The translations under genes were made by a program, and so were the position numbers. From Halorubrum amylolyticum (GTDB lineage: Archaea; Halobacteriota; Halobacteria; Halobacteriales; Haloferacaceae): 64,000 bases of DNA. Shown here one piece after another: positions 33,401 through 41,477 of this stretch; position 1 is the stretch's first letter, and each line of letters opens with the position of its first letter. The stretch spans positions 19,736-83,735 of the forward strand of contig NZ_SDJP01000010.1 of assembly GCF_004114995.1 (NCBI RefSeq). The letters run 5' to 3'. The notes under the pieces are model-generated. The model was given only the letters and a program-made list of their open reading frames with translations, searched no databases and was not told the DNA's origin.

Positions 33401-35160
33401 CGGGTCTCCAGCGAGGTGACGAGCTCCTCCCGGATGTAGTCGATCGGCGGGTTCGACACCTGCGCGAACAGCTGCTTGAAGTAGGTGAACAGCGGGCGAT
33501 CCACATCGGCGAGCACCGACAGCGGGGTGTCGTCGCCCATCGACCCGACCGGGTCCTTCCCGTCCGTCGCCATCGGTTCGACGAGGTGGTCCAGCGAGTC
33601 GGTGGTGTAGCCGAAGGCGGCCTGATGGGCGCGCACGGTCGGCTCCGTGTCGGCGTCGTCGGCGGCGCCGTCGGAGCCCCCGTCGGCGTCGTCGCCCGAG
33701 TCGATCCTCGCGGCCACCGCGTCTTCCTCGATGATGTCGTCGAGGTCGACCTGCCGCTCGGCGACCCACTCGCCGTACTTCTCGTCGGTGAGGTCATCGA
33801 ACACCTCGTCGTCCGGGACGATCCGTCCCTCTTCGGGGTCGGCGACGAAGATCTCGCCGGGCTGGAGCCGGCCGCGACGCGTCACGTCCGCCGGCTCGGT
33901 CGGGAGCGCGCCGACCTCGCTGCCGACGACCAACCGGTTCTCGTCGGTCACCTCGTACCGGCAGGGACGGAGCCCGTTGCGGTCCAAGACGCCGGCGACG
34001 CGGTCGCCGTCGAAGCCGATGACGAGGGCGGGACCGTCCCACGGCTCGACGAGCGAGGCGTGGTAGTCGTAGAAGTCCGCGCGGGCCTGCTCCATCAGGT
34101 CGTCGTCGCGGAACGCCTCCGGGATCAGCATCCGGAGGGTGTGCGGGAGGTCGCGGCCCACCTGCAGGAGGAGTTCGACCGCGTTGTCGACGCTCGCGGT
34201 GTCGGACTGGTTCGGGTCGTCGATCACCGGCTTGATCGTGTCGAGCTCCGCGCCGAACGCCGGGTGTTCGAGGTCGTTCTCGCGGGCGCGCATCCAGTTG
34301 ACGTTCCCCCGGATCGTGTTGAACTCGCCGTTGTGGACGATGTTGCGGTACGGGTGCGCGAGGTGCCACGCGCCGAGCGTGTTCGTCGAGAAGCGCGCGT
34401 GAACCAGGGCGACGTGGCTCGCGAACCGCTCGTCGGTCAGGTCCGGGAAGTAGCCGGCGAGCTGCGAGCCCTTGAGGAGGCCCTTGTACACGACGCGCTG
34501 ACGGTCGAGCGAGCAGACGTAGAACCGCCCCGCGCCGTCGACCTCGGACACCGCATTCTCGATCTCGCGGCGCGCGGCGTACAGCGCGCGGTCGAAGCCG
34601 AGGATCTTGGGGTCAGAATCGTCGGGGCGCGTCTCCTCGCTGGTGAACCGCTCGGCGAGGCCGGCGCCCTCGACCGGCGCGACGAACAGCTGGGAGACCT
34701 CCGGCTCGGAGTCGAGCGCGGTCGCGCCCAGGTCCGCGTTGTCCGTCGGGACCGAGCGCCACTCCAGCACCTCCAGTCCGTACACGGAGAACACCTCCGC
34801 GATGACGTCGTGGATCTCGGCCTGCACGCTCGGTTCGGTCGGCATGAACACGGAGCCGACGGCGTACTCCTCGGGCAGGTCGGCGTCGACGACCTCGCGG
34901 AAGAAGTCGTCCGGGCGCGCGACCATGATGCCGGCGCCGTCGCCGGTGTCCTCCTCGGCGCCCGTCGTCCCGCGGTGTTCGAGGTTCTCGAGCAGTTCGA
35001 CGGCGTCGGCGACCGTCTCGTGGCTCGGATCGTTGTCGAGGTCGACGATGCCGCCGATCCCACAGTTCGAACGCTCGTCCGTTACCGCCGCAAGCCCCCC
35101 ACCGTGGCCCGGGAGATCCCGCTCTGATACCTCCCGGGTGTTACTACGTGGCTCGGTCAT
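30448..35160 (-). CDS. gltB: Glutamate synthase large subunit
   Basis: A 1,570-residue enzyme with the full GltB order: class II glutamine amidotransferase with nucleophile C33 (SNCGIGG), a central domain, the FMN/glutamate synthase barrel (GEGGEPPERFDTEK, VSGHDGGTGASP), a [3Fe-4S] cysteine cluster near 1170-1185 (CVMARQCHENTCP), and a C-terminal GXGXG beta-helix. It makes two glutamates from glutamine and 2-oxoglutarate. Residues 1-32 precede the nucleophile, implying a cleaved propeptide or an internal start. There is no gltD in the window, so it may take electrons from ferredoxin or a distant partner. The ATG at 35160 is the last in-frame start before C33. Confidence 0.93.
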   Translation of the reverse strand: MTEPRSNTREVSERDLPGHGGGLAAVTDERSNCGIGGIVDLDNDPSHETVADAVELLENLEHRGTTGAEEDTGDGAGIMVARPDDFFREVVDADLPEEYAVGSVFMPTEPSVQAEIHDVIAEVFSVYGLEVLEWRSVPTDNADLGATALDSEPEVSQLFVAPVEGAGLAERFTSEETRPDDSDPKILGFDRALYAARREIENAVSEVDGAGRFYVCSLDRQRVVYKGLLKGSQLAGYFPDLTDERFASHVALVHARFSTNTLGAWHLAHPYRNIVHNGEFNTIRGNVNWMRARENDLEHPAFGAELDTIKPVIDDPNQSDTASVDNAVELLLQVGRDLPHTLRMLIPEAFRDDDLMEQARADFYDYHASLVEPWDGPALVIGFDGDRVAGVLDRNGLRPCRYEVTDENRLVVGSEVGALPTEPADVTRRGRLQPGEIFVADPEEGRIVPDDEVFDDLTDEKYGEWVAERQVDLDDIIEEDAVAARIDSGDDADGGSDGAADDADTEPTVRAHQAAFGYTTDSLDHLVEPMATDGKDPVGSMGDDTPLSVLADVDRPLFTYFKQLFAQVSNPPIDYIREELVTSLETRIGNQRNLLDETPEHAEQIVSDTAILTDAETAALRELPGPGERAPGAGDGEAGDAPSFTSVTVDVTYDRDGSLVDAVSRVREDAATAIRDGADAVVLSDRAVGPDRLAVPSLLATGAVHHHLVRNGLRNRAGLVVESGEPHEVHHVATLVGYGADAIDPYLAYASIADVVAGPDGADEDEALAAYRHALEDGLLKTMAKMGISTMESYQGAQIFEAVGLSSSLVAEYFEGTEIRTEGIGIAEIEDDLRTRHAMAFGADPELETIGEYEHRSSGVKHGWNPQTVGTLQQAVRGGDYEQYQEFAELVNDQSEELQTLRGLLSFESDRDPVPVEEVEPVESIVERFSTAAMSLGSISPEAHENNAIAMNRLGAKSNTGEGGEPPERFDTEKECSVKQVASGRFGVTSEYLASADELQIKMAQGSKPGEGGHLPGKKVNEMIAHVRCSTPGVGLISPPPQHDIYSIEDLKQLIFDLKAASPDADVNVKLVSEAGIGTIAAGVAKANADVVHVSGHDGGTGASPKTSIKNAGLPWELGLAEANQMLRATGLRDRIRVTADGGLKTGRDVAVAAALGAEEYVFGTASLVTSGCVMARQCHENTCPVGVATQREDLRQRFPGQPDHVINYMTFIAQELREIMAELGYTEVEEFIGRPELLSQRETDHEKAKHLDLSAVIAEPAGDARTKTREQDHPGIDELLDWDLIEEASPAIEDGAPVALTRDVENVDRAVGAALSNRVVSEHGGDGLPDDTVTCRFDGYAGQSFGAFLASGITMELSGAANDYVGKGLSGGRIVIDTPEEAGYDPAENVVAGNVGLYGATAGEVYVNGVAGERFGVRNSGVTAVVEGVGDHGCEYMTGGAVAVLGDTGRNFAAGMSGGVAYVYDPDDRLDDRVNREMVSVSEALEESDERMLRRLVENHHAYTDSDRAAELLDDWTAAIDDFVRVFPDAYAEIISEGTGADVRDELPEPAAAVPGSASDATGQASSDD

Positions 35161-35267
35161 GGTACACACTCTAGATCCGTCGCTTAAAGGTATGACCCTG
35201 ATAGGGGTAGGAACCATCGTACACACATTAGGGAATATAAGGTAATTATTCATCAGGAGTGTGTACC
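35161..35267 (-). promoter_or_regulatory. gltB upstream region with repeated GTACACAC boxes
   Basis: A perfect 10-bp inverted repeat, GGTACACACT (35161-35170) and AGTGTGTACC (35258-35267), brackets the promoter. A third GTACACAC lies at 35219-35226. An AT-rich stretch around 35232-35250 could hold the TATA box. The boxes look like operator sites for a nitrogen or amino-acid regulator; no regulator gene is adjacent. Confidence 0.5.
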
Positions 35268-35435
35268 AATGACGTAATCGCTGTTCGATCAGAATAGATC
35301 CGAATCTGAGTAAACAATACGGTCATCAACGGAATCGTTCGAGACGTAATCCGTCGAATTCGGAGAGTAACTTACCGATCGTCAACTCGGCGGATGAGGA
35401 CGCAGGCGGAACGCCGGATCACCCTCGTCCCGCGG
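35268..35435. other. Intergenic region without visible genes
   Basis: About 170 bp of intermediate composition (around 50% G+C by eye) between the gltB upstream boxes and the small HEWD-motif gene. I see no open frame, hairpin or repeat worth naming. Confidence 0.5.
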
Positions 35436-35603
35436 TCACTCGCTCAGTGGAGTAAACGTCCCGTTGATGTCCCACTCGTGGATGCAGTAGATGTCGCCGG
35501 GCTCGTCGTCGATCCGCCATCCGTCGGCGTCGTCGTCCCACCGTTCCTCGCGGCCGCACAGCTCGCATTTGCGCGCTCGCGGCGGGGTGATCGTGACGCT
35601 CAT
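35436..35603 (-). CDS. Small HEWD-motif cysteine protein
   Basis: A 55-residue protein with CELC near the N-terminus and YCIHEWDINGTFTP near the C-terminus. One CxxC pair plus the later Cys-His could bind zinc. Haloarchaea carry similar tiny proteins with the HEWD motif, whose function I do not know. The ATG at 35603 begins MSVTITPPRARKC; longer upstream frames look non-coding. It stands alone between gltB and the surface glycoprotein. Confidence 0.6.
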   Translation of the reverse strand: MSVTITPPRARKCELCGREERWDDDADGWRIDDEPGDIYCIHEWDINGTFTPLSE

Positions 35604-35732
35604 GGGACAACGAAGGGGACGGTCCAGCAAAAGGATACCGCCGGCCCGAACCGATCCGGAACGCTGAAGCAGCCCGAAACCGCTCCGGTATCGCTCCGAC
35701 ATCGCTCCGGTATCCCCGCCGCAGACCGCGGT

Positions 35733-38700
35733 TCACCCCTTCCGCTGTCGACGAGCGGCGACCGAGAGCGTCAGGGCGAGCGCCGCCAGCGACTGGATCG
35801 GACCGAGTCCGGGGATATCGTCGGCCGTCGCCCGGATCGGCGCGTTCTCGTAGGTCGGCGTGGCTCGGTCCGTCCCGGCGTCGCCGGAACCGGCGTCGGA
35901 GCCCCCGTTCTCCGACGCGCCGTCCGTTCCGCGTTCCTCGGCCGGATCAACGCCCTCGCCGCTCCCGTCGTCGGAGCGCGCACCGCCAGCGGCGGCGTCG
36001 ATCGAGCGGCTGGACCCGCCGCGGGGCGGTCCCCCTTCGGCGGCGACCGGGGCCGACACGGCGACCGGGTCGTTCATCGAGGAGGCCCGCCGTTCGGCGC
36101 TCGGCCGGACGCCGAAACCGATCCCGCGCGCGGAATCGGCTCCCGTCCCGTCTCCCCGGGACTCTGAAGGGCCGCCCGTACCTGGGTCTCCCGGCGAGCC
36201 GTCCGCACTTCCGGCGGCCCCCGCGCCCCGTGCGCCACCGCTGGCGCCACCACCGCCGCCACCACCGCCCGTGCCCCGTGCGCCCTCCGACCCTTTCGTT
36301 CCGCCGCCGCCGCCACCGCCGCCACCGCCGCCACCGCCGCCACCGCCGCCACCGACGGCGCCGCTTCCGCCGCCGACGGTCTCCCCGGCAGCACCGTCGT
36401 CGGTGGCATCGTCGACGGCGGCGAACGTCACCGCGTCGGTCGCGCCGTGATCGTTCCGCGAACCGCCGGCGGCCTCGCGGAGCCGGTCGTCGACCACGCG
36501 GAACTCCGCGGTGAACTCCGTTCCGTCGGCCGGCGTCTCGTCGGTCGCGAGCGCATCCTCGCCGTCGGCGACGACGTAGAGGCCTCCCTCGTCGACGTGT
36601 ACGGCGGAGTCGGGCGGCATGTCGCCCGACACGTCGCTGTCCGTGCGTTCCCCGTCGTCCGCCGCCGGCCGGACGCCGAACTCCAGCCCGTCGAGCCGGG
36701 CGAGATCGGCACCGGTCTCGATCGTCGCGTCGCGCGCCGCCGGCAGCCCCGTCAGGCCGGAGGCGTTCACCGCGTAGACAACGGTGTCGCTCGCTTCGAC
36801 GCGCTCCGACCGCGTGAGCGCGCCGCTCTCGACCGCGTCCCGAACCGCGGCGGCACTTCCGAGTTCGGTGCGGTCCGTTCTGTCCCCCGTGTAGGTGGTG
36901 AGACCGGTCGTCGAGCGCCGGTCCAGCGTCGCGGTCGCGGTGGCCCGCTTCGTGGTCGATCCCCGCTCCGAGCGGACCGCGATCTCGTAGACCCCCGGCG
37001 GGAGCGTCTCGTTCGGGACCGACGTCGTGACCGACTCGACCGTCGCCCCCGATCCCGCCGTGATGACCGTGTCGTTCGACGAGCCACCCGCCGCCGCGTA
37101 CGTGTTGAACTCGACCGCCGTTTCTCCGTCTCCGAGCGTCGCGAGATCTGCGGTTGCGACTGTTGTATCTGTGTTTAAATCTTTGACAATAATATCTGCA
37201 TCTGGTATATTGTGGTCTATCTCATATGACAGAACATCACCGGTCTCTGTCTTATTAGTCTGTTTCGTGAGATTTAGGAACTGATCTTGAATACTTACGA
37301 CCTTGAATTCATATTTAGATTCATCTGAACTATCAAATGTATATTTCCCTGTTTGAAATTTTGTTGTATTAAATCCAATATAAGAGGTGTTCTCTGGACG
37401 ATATCCTATATTGTGTGTGATGTATCTTCCGTTACTACTTATTCGATAGATTTTTGGCTCATTTACTCCCGACAAAGAATCATTCACTTTCAATACAGAA
37501 CCTGCATAAACCCGATCGAGTTGACTAAGATCTTCAGTTTGGTTAATTAGAATAGATGTATTCCAACCTTTTTCTATAATTTCTGAAATAGTAATTTCTG
37601 CGGTGTCAGATACACCACCGTTCACAAATTTATTTTCTAAGTCTGAATTCGGAAGGTTATAAACATCTGTTAAATTTGGTGTGTCGCCTTTAGAGTGGTT
37701 CCTAGCAAGTTGTATCTTTGCTGCAAATTCATTACTATGCCAAATTGTAGATGCTTCACCGTCTTCATTTCTAACGCTTATATTAACAGTTTCATGAGAT
37801 CCCGTTAATACATTAGAATACCCATATACAGATTCATGTATGACTCTATTATTTGATGTTATTGGATGCACTGTGACGATATACGGAGTATCTTTTCCAC
37901 GTTTATCAAGAAGATCGGTTTTATTGAGCGATATATTTGATTTAATTGGAGATGTATGTTTTTGGTTGTCAAACTTAACTGTCCCCGAATACACATGAGT
38001 GGTATCACTAGCAGTAGCTGATTCAATTACTGACTCAGGTACTTCGTCAAATCTGTCATCATTTATATATCGATCAATGTCAATATATTTATTCGGTATT
38101 ACGTGTATTCTGCTTTTTCCACCAATAACTGAGGATCTAACAGAGAGATTTTGACGACCATTTATTGATGTAGCTGTCTGTGTTTTATATCCAGTTAGTT
38201 GTGTGCTATTCTCTCCCTCTGTCACAATAATTGTAGCGTTTACATTTGACACAAACTTTCGTATGGTTATTGCAGATCTTGTCATAGTATCACTACCAAT
38301 ATGAGTTGAAAGTGTAGCTTGATCTGGCACTCTTATAATTCCCCCTACAATTTTGAATGGCGAAGATTCTATTATCCTATTTTCTGATTTTAATTCTGAA
38401 AAATTCTCTCTAGAATCAGATTCTGTAGTCGCAAGTTCGTATCTCACTTGAGAAGATGGCTTCGAATTGGTGGTTTCTAATCTACTGAATTCGATATAGT
38501 TTATAAATGTTTTATTTAGTGAATTTGTTTGGCTTATATCAAGTACAAATACTCTTTGGCCCTCATATGATATTCTACTGATTTCAGATACTGTTCCATT
38601 AGATACGTTATAGCCACTTATAACCGTAGATGATGTCTTGACTCCGGAATTTTCTATCTGTGTAAGACTAATATACAACTTTATACTGGATGATGTTTTA

Positions 38701-38906
38701 TGTTTTATTGTTATATTTCTTATTCTATTTTTATTCTCATCTGGGAACATATTCTCAGTATCTCCTGCATCAATTATCTTGGGAGTACTTGTGTCATTAG
38801 TCCCAGACTCTGCTGTCCCGATCCCGATCCCGACGATAGACAGACAGGCCAGCAGGAGCGCTAGCGTACAGATCGCCGCACACCGGGGCGTAATTCTCCG
38901 AAGCAT
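35733..38906 (-). CDS. Mosaic surface glycoprotein with archaeosortase-type C-terminus
   Basis: A 1,057-residue secreted protein. Residues 1-33 are a Sec signal peptide. Residues about 31-582 are encoded by DNA of only about 35-40% G+C, rich in Lys, Ile, Asn and Ser with around 20 N-x-S/T sequons. Residues 583-1057 return to about 70% G+C and haloarchaeal acidity. They include a polyglycine tract of about 19 residues, a Gly/Ala/Ser-rich stalk, and a C-terminal signal: DDIPGLGP, a hydrophobic helix, then AARRQRKG. That resembles the PGF-CTERM signal cut by archaeosortase A, with PGL for PGF. It is probably a lipid-anchored cell-surface protein whose exposed domain was exchanged. No enzymatic motif is seen. 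Confidence 0.75.
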   Translation of the reverse strand: MLRRITPRCAAICTLALLLACLSIVGIGIGTAESGTNDTSTPKIIDAGDTENMFPDENKNRIRNITIKHKTSSSIKLYISLTQIENSGVKTSSTVISGYNVSNGTVSEISRISYEGQRVFVLDISQTNSLNKTFINYIEFSRLETTNSKPSSQVRYELATTESDSRENFSELKSENRIIESSPFKIVGGIIRVPDQATLSTHIGSDTMTRSAITIRKFVSNVNATIIVTEGENSTQLTGYKTQTATSINGRQNLSVRSSVIGGKSRIHVIPNKYIDIDRYINDDRFDEVPESVIESATASDTTHVYSGTVKFDNQKHTSPIKSNISLNKTDLLDKRGKDTPYIVTVHPITSNNRVIHESVYGYSNVLTGSHETVNISVRNEDGEASTIWHSNEFAAKIQLARNHSKGDTPNLTDVYNLPNSDLENKFVNGGVSDTAEITISEIIEKGWNTSILINQTEDLSQLDRVYAGSVLKVNDSLSGVNEPKIYRISSNGRYITHNIGYRPENTSYIGFNTTKFQTGKYTFDSSDESKYEFKVVSIQDQFLNLTKQTNKTETGDVLSYEIDHNIPDADIIVKDLNTDTTVATADLATLGDGETAVEFNTYAAAGGSSNDTVITAGSGATVESVTTSVPNETLPPGVYEIAVRSERGSTTKRATATATLDRRSTTGLTTYTGDRTDRTELGSAAAVRDAVESGALTRSERVEASDTVVYAVNASGLTGLPAARDATIETGADLARLDGLEFGVRPAADDGERTDSDVSGDMPPDSAVHVDEGGLYVVADGEDALATDETPADGTEFTAEFRVVDDRLREAAGGSRNDHGATDAVTFAAVDDATDDGAAGETVGGGSGAVGGGGGGGGGGGGGGGGGGTKGSEGARGTGGGGGGGGASGGARGAGAAGSADGSPGDPGTGGPSESRGDGTGADSARGIGFGVRPSAERRASSMNDPVAVSAPVAAEGGPPRGGSSRSIDAAAGGARSDDGSGEGVDPAEERGTDGASENGGSDAGSGDAGTDRATPTYENAPIRATADDIPGLGPIQSLAALALTLSVAARRQRKG
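36301..36353 (-). repeat. Nine-base tandem repeat encoding polyglycine
   Basis: Plus-strand units of GCCGCCACC repeat about five times, encoding about 18-19 consecutive glycines in the surface protein. Repeat number can change by slippage in steps of three codons, without breaking the frame. Confidence 0.85.
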
Positions 38907-39172
38907 TGGTATCTACGGCCGAGAGAGCCGCGGCTATCGGACTCTCACGTCGCCGACCGTGACATCACGAGTCCCGACCGCGGTCTCGCACCGTCAGGTG
39001 TTCGCACTCGGTTCGATCTCTTATAAATGAGTTACGGAGATCAAAGCTTCTCAACACGGAAACGATCGGCGTGACGGGCGTCCAGTCCGGCGATCGGTCG
39101 CGCTGATCCCGATCGGGATATCCGGCGGCTCAGACCGGCTATCCCTGAAAAGGTGCACCGTGTGTTCGACCG
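38907..39172. promoter_or_regulatory. Upstream region of the surface glycoprotein gene
   Basis: A TATA-like CATTTATAAG (minus strand, 39020-39029) lies about 115 nt before the start codon, implying an untranslated leader of roughly 85-90 nt, unlike most genes here. The rest shows no gene. Confidence 0.4.
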
Positions 39173-39847
39173 TCAGTGTTCGACGCGTTCCATCATGGAC
39201 AACAGCGGCTCGGCGGCGTCGACGGCGGTCGGGTGCATCCCGACGAGAGCGATCACGTCCTCTCGGTGCGGTACCGCCCCGACGTACAGGTACGCCGGAA
39301 CGTCCTCCGCGGCGCCGCTCCCCTCGTTGCCGGCTCCGCTCTCGGCCTCGGTCTCCACGGTCGTTTCGAGCACCGAGATCTCCGCGTTCTCGCCGAGGAC
39401 GGCGCGAGTCCTCGTCCCTCGGTTCTCGGCGTTGCCCGTGCCGATTTCGGCGTTGTTCCCGCCGATTCCCCGCCGGTTGAGCTGCGTCAACAGCCGACGG
39501 GCCATCTCCGTGTCGTCCGCGCGAACGAGGGGGTTCACCGACTGGCCGGCCACCGACGCGTCCGGCGTGCTCGCCACGAACAGCACCGATCCGTCGTCGG
39601 GGCTCTCGTAACCCGCCGCCCACGTGGTGGCGGACACCTGCGCGTTCACGCCGACCACGTCGAACTCCTGTTCGAGGGTGAACGACTCCGGGGCTTTCCC
39701 TTCGTACCCCGCTTCGGACGCGGCGGCCGGCGGGACGTGAGCCGGTTCGGCGTCGAACTCGTAGCTTCCGTTCTCGGTCCCGGTACATCCGGCGACCGCG
39801 GTCGATGCCGATACGGCGACCGCCGCGAGCAGTTCGCGCCTGTGCAT
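39173..39847 (-). CDS. DUF6517-family lipoprotein
   Basis: A 224-residue protein with a twin-arginine-like start (MHRRELLAAVAVS) and a lipobox ending at C21 (TAVAGC), so it should be exported and lipid-anchored. The mature part (EFDAEPAHVPPAAASEAGYE, the ATTWAAGYES strand, VLFVASTPDASVAGQSVNPL, and the terminal LLSMMERVEH) matches the haloarchaeal DUF6517 family as I know it. Function is unknown. The ATG at 39847 gives the signal peptide its correct length. It lies upstream of, and in the same direction as, the surface glycoprotein, but 266 bp away. Confidence 0.8.
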   Translation of the reverse strand: MHRRELLAAVAVSASTAVAGCTGTENGSYEFDAEPAHVPPAAASEAGYEGKAPESFTLEQEFDVVGVNAQVSATTWAAGYESPDDGSVLFVASTPDASVAGQSVNPLVRADDTEMARRLLTQLNRRGIGGNNAEIGTGNAENRGTRTRAVLGENAEISVLETTVETEAESGAGNEGSGAAEDVPAYLYVGAVPHREDVIALVGMHPTAVDAAEPLLSMMERVEH

Positions 39848-39975
39848 ACCGGTCCGTACGCCGCCGGAACGGTAAGCGTACCGCCGCGGGACGCGATCGC
39901 CGGATCTCGGTCGCAAGCGCCGATCGGCGGTCGCAAGCGCCGCTCGACCGACTGCGACTGGTCCGCGATAGGAGA

Positions 39976-39986
39976 CCCCCCCCCCC
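39976..39986. repeat. Eleven-base C homopolymer
   Basis: A run of 11 C lies in the gap between the lipoprotein and the next membrane-protein gene, 65 bp before the latter's start. Two CGGTCGCAAGCGCCG units precede it (about 39914-39947). The run is prone to slippage but is not in a coding frame. Confidence 0.8.
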
Positions 39987-40038
39987 TCGCCGGTCGGGCC
40001 GCCGAACCAAGGCACAAAGTTCACGGTGTGTCGCGCGC

Positions 40039-40045
40039 GAGGTGA
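40039..40045 (+). promoter_or_regulatory. Shine-Dalgarno site for the membrane-protein gene
   Basis: GAGGTGA lies five bases before the ATG at 40051. Most genes here look leaderless, so this is one of the clearer ribosome-binding sites in the window. Confidence 0.5.
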
Positions 40046-40050
40046 GTCAA

Positions 40051-40818
40051 ATGGAACGCCGAGGGCAAACCGGACTGGTGGAAGCGCTCCTCCTCGATGT
40101 CGTCCGCCTCCACGCGACGTGGATGGAGGTCGTCTTCCCGAGACAGCTCGACCCGAGCGCGGTGTTGGGAAAGTGGAAGCCGGAGACTCCTGTCCAGACG
40201 GCCGGCTACTACCTCTGGGCGACCCTCGGAGCGCCGCTGGTGGCGGTGACCTATCCGTTGCTGCTCGTCGGCTTCGCCACGCGGTACTACGCGGCGAAGC
40301 TCGATTCCGCGGTCACGCGCTTCGGCGTGGTTGGCGCGGTGCTCGTCGCCACCGTCGTCTGGGGATCGCTCACGCTCGTCGCACACCTCCAACTGCCGAC
40401 CGAGGTGATGCTCGGCATCGGCGGCGCCAGCGTCGTCGCCATCGTCGCGGCCGGGCTCGCCGCCGGGTTTTCGAAGGCCGGCGGCCGCTTCGTCAGCGTC
40501 GCGCTGGCGTACCCGTTCGCGATGACGGCGATCTTCCTCCCGCCCGTCGTCGCCGCGCTGCTCACCCCGTCCATCTCGAACGTGATCCTCGATCCGAGCT
40601 ACGAGCTCGCGCGGTGGATGCTCGACACGTTCCTCTCTGTCGGCGGGATCAACGAAACGCTCCGCGACGCGTTCGACCTGAACACGTTCGGTCAGCGGTG
40701 GGGGGTCGCCGGCCTCGGGTACGTGCTGATGTGGGTCGGGATCTCCGTCCCGCTCGGCTGGTTCCTCGGACTGCTCGTCGCGCTGGCGAACCTGATCCGC
40801 CCGAAGCCGGACAACTGA
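40051..40818 (+). CDS. Polytopic membrane protein of unknown function
   Basis: A 255-residue protein with about six hydrophobic segments, beginning near residue 50 (YYLWATLGAPLVAVTYPLLL) and ending near 248. The N-terminal 45 residues are amphipathic. No transporter motif or conserved charged residue within helices stands out. I do not recognise the family. A good Shine-Dalgarno sequence precedes the ATG at 40051. It is convergent with the HNH gene. Confidence 0.68.
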   Translation: MERRGQTGLVEALLLDVVRLHATWMEVVFPRQLDPSAVLGKWKPETPVQTAGYYLWATLGAPLVAVTYPLLLVGFATRYYAAKLDSAVTRFGVVGAVLVATVVWGSLTLVAHLQLPTEVMLGIGGASVVAIVAAGLAAGFSKAGGRFVSVALAYPFAMTAIFLPPVVAALLTPSISNVILDPSYELARWMLDTFLSVGGINETLRDAFDLNTFGQRWGVAGLGYVLMWVGISVPLGWFLGLLVALANLIRPKPDN

Positions 40819-40884
40819 GCCGACGCGCCGACTGACATCTCCTCTGCGCTTCGGTTCCGGTACTCTTCTCCCGCTTCCGCTCTG

Positions 40885-41466
40885 TTACTCCCTCCGGTCG
40901 AACCGCTCGCTCGCGGTCTCGAACGCGGACTCCGACTGCTCCTCGCTCCGCCGGCTCTCCCGCGCCGCGATCGCCTCGGGATCGGGACTGGCGTCGTCGT
41001 CGATCCGGGCGAACGACTTGTGGACTTTCGTGTGACACCAGCGACACAGCGCGACGGTGATCTCGTGGGGGCCGGCGTCGTTGGGATCGGAGGAACCGGC
41101 GTCGTCGGCATCGTCAGGATTGGAGGAATCGGCTGAGGAAGCGGCGGCGTCGCCGTACGACAGGTGGTGTTCCTCCACTAGCGGGCGGGCGTCGTCGTGG
41201 GCCAGTCGGACCTCCGCCAGTCCGCACCGGTAGCACTCGCGCCCGTCGGTCGTCGACCGGTAGTGCGGGCAGGAACGCCACGCCCCCTCCGCGCCGACGT
41301 GGCAGGCGTAGCCGTCTCTGCGTCGCTCGGCGGCGAACTCGGAGTCGTCTCCCGCTCGCGCCAGCGCGAACCGGCAGCGACCGTCGTCGGTGAGGTGGTC
41401 GCAGACGTCGGCGACCGCGTACGGGTCGTCGACGCCGACCGGGGTCCCGTCGGGCGTGCGTTCCAC
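40885..41466 (-). CDS. HNH-type zinc/nuclease-like protein
   Basis: A 193-residue protein with a probable cysteine-rich N-terminus (VCDHL, GRCRFAL, ACHVG, SCPHY) and a C-terminal HNH-like module: ECYRCG, then EEHHLSYG, then CRWCHTKVHKS. That order (CxxC, HH, CxxCH) is the HNH layout with zinc-binding knuckles. An acidic Ser/Asp loop splits the module. GTG at 41466 is chosen because a GAGGTGG ribosome-binding site precedes it and it lies 11 bp after the phosphodiesterase stop, so the two form an operon. DNA cleavage is plausible but unproven. Confidence 0.68.
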   Translation of the reverse strand: MERTPDGTPVGVDDPYAVADVCDHLTDDGRCRFALARAGDDSEFAAERRRDGYACHVGAEGAWRSCPHYRSTTDGRECYRCGLAEVRLAHDDARPLVEEHHLSYGDAAASSADSSNPDDADDAGSSDPNDAGPHEITVALCRWCHTKVHKSFARIDDDASPDPEAIAARESRRSEEQSESAFETASERFDRRE

Positions 41467-41477
41467 TCGACGCCACC

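Noticed and set aside
30379..35127. A 1,582-codon open frame antisense to glutamate synthase
   Set aside because: It is the mirror of a GC-rich, strongly codon-biased gene. Its residues are typical antisense composition (Arg, Val, Leu, Gly, Asp) with no domains, while the minus strand encodes an unmistakable GltB.
36301..36353. CRISPR-like array
   Set aside because: The units are nine bases with no spacers and lie inside a coding sequence. They are a simple codon repeat.
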